Below are positions 14,990 through 17,346 of a stretch of 17,346 nucleotides of DNA, one piece after another. Each line of letters opens with the position of its first letter. The stretch's first letter is position 1. The position numbers and the translations under genes were made by a program. This DNA is from an uncultured Acetatifactor sp. GTDB taxonomy: Bacteria; Bacillota; Clostridia; Lachnospirales; Lachnospiraceae. The DNA lies in contig CANRZC010000012.1 in assembly GCA_947644185.1 (NCBI GenBank), forward strand, positions 1 through 17,346, given 5' to 3'. The notes below the pieces were generated by a model. The model did not search any database and was not told the DNA's origin. It saw only the letters and a list, made by a program, of their open reading frames with translations.

Positions 14990-16390
14990 TCAGTTGCTGT
15001 TCTCCTGTAATAGTACCGTTACCTGAAATTCTCTTCCCCGGACCTGGATATCCACATTTCCCCGATACTTTTTTGCCTCTCGCCTTACATTGGATAGACC
15101 GATACCGTGCAGAGCCATGGATGGGCCAAAGCCCGGGATGGGGTGAGGGCCCTTGGTGGAGACGGGCAGGCCGGTGTGGCCATCAAAGCGCACATTTCCG
15201 TCAAAGGAATTCCGCACCTCAATCAAGTAAAAATGGTTTCTTTTCCTGCTGGACAAATAGAGGTAGCGTTTCTTTTGCTCCACCTTTTTACAGGCTTCTA
15301 AGGCGTTCTGTAAAAGGTTGTTCAGGATGATACCGATATCATAGGCGTCGTATCCACTGGCAGGCGGATAGGCAAAATCTGCCTGGAAATCAATGCCCAG
15401 GCTGACAGAGGTCCTATGCTTGTCATTGACAATCACATCTGTGACAGCATTTCCCGTGGAGATAGAAAATTCCAGGGACTTTAGGCTACTGTCCATTTTG
15501 GCGATATAGTGATCGATGTCTTCATAGTGGCCATTTTCCGCAAGGCCCTTGATGTTGGTCAAATGGCCGCGCATCTCGTGCTTCATCTGGCGGATCCCAG
15601 CGTAGAATTGCTCTACCTGGGTCAACCGCTCCTGGAGTCCAGTCAATTGCTGTTGTTCTATGAAGGATTGGCTTCGCTCCTCCTGCAGGGCAATGACCTT
15701 CTGACAGGAGCCGATTGCCACCAATGTGCCTACATAGAACAGCATGGCCAGCAAAGGGATAATGTAGATTGCGGCTGGGACCTGTTCATAAAGCTGGAAA
15801 ATAGAATCTCCATCTGCCACGATGAGGAGCCGCAGGATCATGTGGACAAACAGGATACCTGCAAAGGGCGTCAGCAGCAGATAACAGAGCTCTTTTACCT
15901 GTAGCGTCAAGGCCTTTTTTTGAAACTGCAGGGCAAGCCTCCAGAGCATAAGAAAGAACAGCAGCAGCGCAAGAGTTTCTATAAGGATGTGGTTCAGCGC
16001 TGCCATCAGGAAGATCTTTTCCGGCGTATCTGCATCTCTCAGGAACATTTGCACGGAAAAATAGTCCAAGCTCTGTACCACCATGAAGCTTAAGTCTCGG
16101 ATACAGAAGAATAGCATGCATAAAAGGAATAGAAGGCCTGGCGCCACACCTAGGAACCCATGACAGGTCATGAGAAGTGCAGTTACCAATAGCATACAGA
16201 GCAGCCCTGGAATAGGGAAGACAAGGCCTAAAAAGAAGATACACACGTAGGCGAGATACACAAAAAGAGACTTTCTGCCTGCATTCTCCTGTAGGAGCGG
16301 ATGCAGAAAAGCCGTTATGCTGGCTGCGTATAGAAGGATCTCTACGCCGGATACCATGTGGTAAAGCTCTACAAAACCTGTCTCGCTCAA
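14990..16390 (-). CDS. Agr-like sensor histidine kinase of the GHKL type
   Basis: About 466 residues. The N-terminal half (to about 230) holds six or seven hydrophobic helices, as in AgrC/ComD-type peptide-sensing kinases. A coiled-coil linker (around EERSQSFIEQQQLTGLQERL) leads to the phospho-acceptor region MKHEMRGHLTNIKGL with H271 as the likely site (numbered from the start chosen here). A GHKL ATPase domain follows with N-box ILNNLLQNALEAC (N362) and G-box HGIGLSNVRREAKKY (428-442). Start choice: TTG at 16390 has AAAGGGAG six bases upstream in the minus-strand reading. The frame is open to another TTG at 16420, 4 bases after the regulator's stop, and an ATG lies at 16357 without a ribosome site. 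It should phosphorylate the LytTR regulator encoded just upstream. No peptide-pheromone gene or AgrB-type processing gene is seen. Confidence 0.88.
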   Translation of the reverse strand: MSETGFVELYHMVSGVEILLYAASITAFLHPLLQENAGRKSLFVYLAYVCIFFLGLVFPIPGLLCMLLVTALLMTCHGFLGVAPGLLFLLCMLFFCIRDLSFMVVQSLDYFSVQMFLRDADTPEKIFLMAALNHILIETLALLLFFLMLWRLALQFQKKALTLQVKELCYLLLTPFAGILFVHMILRLLIVADGDSIFQLYEQVPAAIYIIPLLAMLFYVGTLVAIGSCQKVIALQEERSQSFIEQQQLTGLQERLTQVEQFYAGIRQMKHEMRGHLTNIKGLAENGHYEDIDHYIAKMDSSLKSLEFSISTGNAVTDVIVNDKHRTSVSLGIDFQADFAYPPASGYDAYDIGIILNNLLQNALEACKKVEQKKRYLYLSSRKRNHFYLIEVRNSFDGNVRFDGHTGLPVSTKGPHPIPGFGPSMALHGIGLSNVRREAKKYRGNVDIQVRGREFQVTVLLQENSN

Positions 16391-16424
16391 ATCTATCTCC
16401 CTTTCCCAGGATGCCTGCAAATTT

Positions 16425-17219
16425 TCACTGTTGTAGAAACTGTAGGTGACTCTTTACAAAGCTATCATATTTGTACTTAGAAATTAGCAGTTTTTCACCA
16501 TTTACGAGAGTGACCTGTCTGTGAGTATATTCTTCCACATAAGAGAGGTTCACCAGATAGCCCTTGTGTATGCGGGCGAACTGTCCTGCCAGCCTTTGCT
16601 CTAGCTCCCCTATTTTCCCATAGTATTCCAGTGTTTCCTCTCTTAAATGCAAGAGTATTTTGTGTCCCTGGCTCTCTGTATAATAGATGTTTTCCAGAGG
16701 GATCACTCTGCTGGTACCAGCGGACTGGATGATGAGAGGCGGTGGGCTCTGGATCTTCTTGGAGGAAAGCTTGCGCAGGGCTTTCTGAAAAATCTCTGCA
16801 AAGCGCTTCTCGTCTATGGGCTTTACCAGGTACTGGAAAGCCTCCACATCGAAGGCGTCATACACATACTTCTCATGGCCTGTGACAAAGATCAGGAGAG
16901 GCCTGCTGTCAGGCGGGAAGTCCTTGAGCCGCCTGGCAAGTGCCATGCCATCCATGGGTGCAGAGCTATGGTTCAGGGCCGCCAGCCCAATGTCTTCGGT
17001 GACCGCTTCCCTGTTCACTGCACCTTTGCCATTCAGCTCAATGTCCAGGAACAGCAGATCACGCCTTTCTACTACAGATAAATAATCTTCCGCGGAGGCG
17101 TACTCCAGGATTTCACATGCAGGGTCCTGCCTGCGCACCAGGGAGGAGAGATAGTCACGGATATTCTGTTCATCATCACATATGGCCACACGAATTTGTC
17201 CCATCTTTGTTTTATGCAT
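16425..17219 (-). CDS. LytTR family response regulator with insertion in the receiver domain
   Basis: A 264-residue regulator: receiver domain (about 8-150) and LytTR DNA-binding domain (about 160-262). Receiver landmarks are D15-D16 (AICDDE), the phospho-acceptor D59 in LFLDIEL, T113 (FVTG) and K133 (YLVKP). Between LDIEL and MDGMALARRL, where relatives have only a few residues (LDIEMPGMDG), about 25 extra residues (62-87, starting NGKGAVNREAVTED) are inserted. The LytTR part shows NIYYTESQGHKILLHLREE, the IHKGYLVNLSYV core and VNGEKLLISKYKYD. Usual length is about 240, so the excess is the insertion. The ATG at 17219 directly abuts AAAGGA, which is too close; the ATG of residue 6 (17204) is an alternative start. 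It is the first gene of the minus-strand operon with the kinase and the 151-residue protein. It likely binds paired direct repeats at target promoters. Confidence 0.9.
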   Translation of the reverse strand: MHKTKMGQIRVAICDDEQNIRDYLSSLVRRQDPACEILEYASAEDYLSVVERRDLLFLDIELNGKGAVNREAVTEDIGLAALNHSSAPMDGMALARRLKDFPPDSRPLLIFVTGHEKYVYDAFDVEAFQYLVKPIDEKRFAEIFQKALRKLSSKKIQSPPPLIIQSAGTSRVIPLENIYYTESQGHKILLHLREETLEYYGKIGELEQRLAGQFARIHKGYLVNLSYVEEYTHRQVTLVNGEKLLISKYKYDSFVKSHLQFLQQ

Positions 17220-17346
17220 TCCTTTCTGGCCGTCGTTTGTCTCCGTAGGCTTTACTTCCTGTATCGGATATCACAGATAAAACTTAATGCCCCTTGCACA
17301 AATAGACAGTTTTACAGCGCAACTGGACAAACCGACTTCTTTATAA
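17220..17346 (-). promoter_or_regulatory. Upstream region of the LytTR operon, promoter not clear
   Basis: These last 127 bases must hold the start of the minus-strand operon unless it begins outside the window. On the minus strand TTGTGC (17303-17298) with TTATCT about 15 bases downstream is a weak promoter-like pair. CAGTT occurs once on each strand (17307 on the plus strand, near 17325 on the minus strand) but not as the evenly spaced direct repeats expected of a LytTR site. I would not call a promoter or operator here with confidence. Confidence 0.25.

Noticed and set aside
17220..17346. LytTR direct-repeat operator upstream of the regulator operon
   Set aside because: Only scattered CAGTT-type matches on opposite strands, without the expected spacing or orientation.

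Overview
The window reads as a piece of a low-to-mid GC Firmicutes chromosome, most likely Clostridia of the Lachnospiraceae type. Support: strong AGGAGG-like ribosome binding sites, a GPH-type sugar symporter paired with a GH13 glucosidase, a YwnA-like Rrf2 regulator, a very large sensor kinase with PAS, GGDEF-like, GAF, HisKA and REC parts, and an Agr-like LytTR two-component pair. I see no transposase, integrase, phage gene, tRNA, rRNA or CRISPR array. The family-level placement is an inference.

Layout. (1) 1-2630, plus strand: a small SAM methyltransferase, a decayed stretch with coding-like fragments in three frames, a GNAT acetyltransferase and an unrecognised 369-residue protein with a CxxCxxC cluster. 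(2) 2650-3190, minus strand: a 67-residue two-helix membrane protein with its own promoter; past its amber stop a coding-like tail continues in frame. (3) 3440-6980, plus strand: a near-consensus promoter, a GPH (MelB-like) sugar:cation symporter and a GH13 alpha-glucosidase whose active-site neighbours point to alpha-1,6 (isomaltose-type) substrates, then a perfect hairpin. Together they form a compact uptake-and-cleave operon. (4) 7136-7640: an Rrf2-family regulator with its own extended -10 promoter. (5) 7633-14480, plus strand: a tight cluster of a sugar-type solute-binding lipoprotein, a 1319-residue hybrid histidine kinase and an AI-2E family membrane protein, ended by a bidirectional terminator. 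No ABC permease or ATPase accompanies the binding protein, so it more likely feeds the sensor than a transporter. (6) 14508-17219, minus strand: a LytTR response regulator with an unusual insertion in its receiver domain, a GHKL sensor kinase and a 151-residue protein of unknown function, laid out as one operon.

How they may work together (inference): the binding lipoprotein captures a ligand outside the membrane and presents it to the extracellular sensor domain of the hybrid kinase. The signal then passes through a GGDEF domain that looks catalytically dead and a GAF domain to HisKA and REC. There is no DNA-binding output in the kinase, so its downstream partner lies elsewhere. The Rrf2 gene sits between the sugar operon and this cluster, and its promoter shares a sequence block with the cluster's promoter. 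The most interesting candidates for something undescribed are the lipoprotein-kinase-AI-2E module, the helical domain fused to the N-terminus of the glucosidase, and the LytTR/GHKL operon with its unknown third gene.
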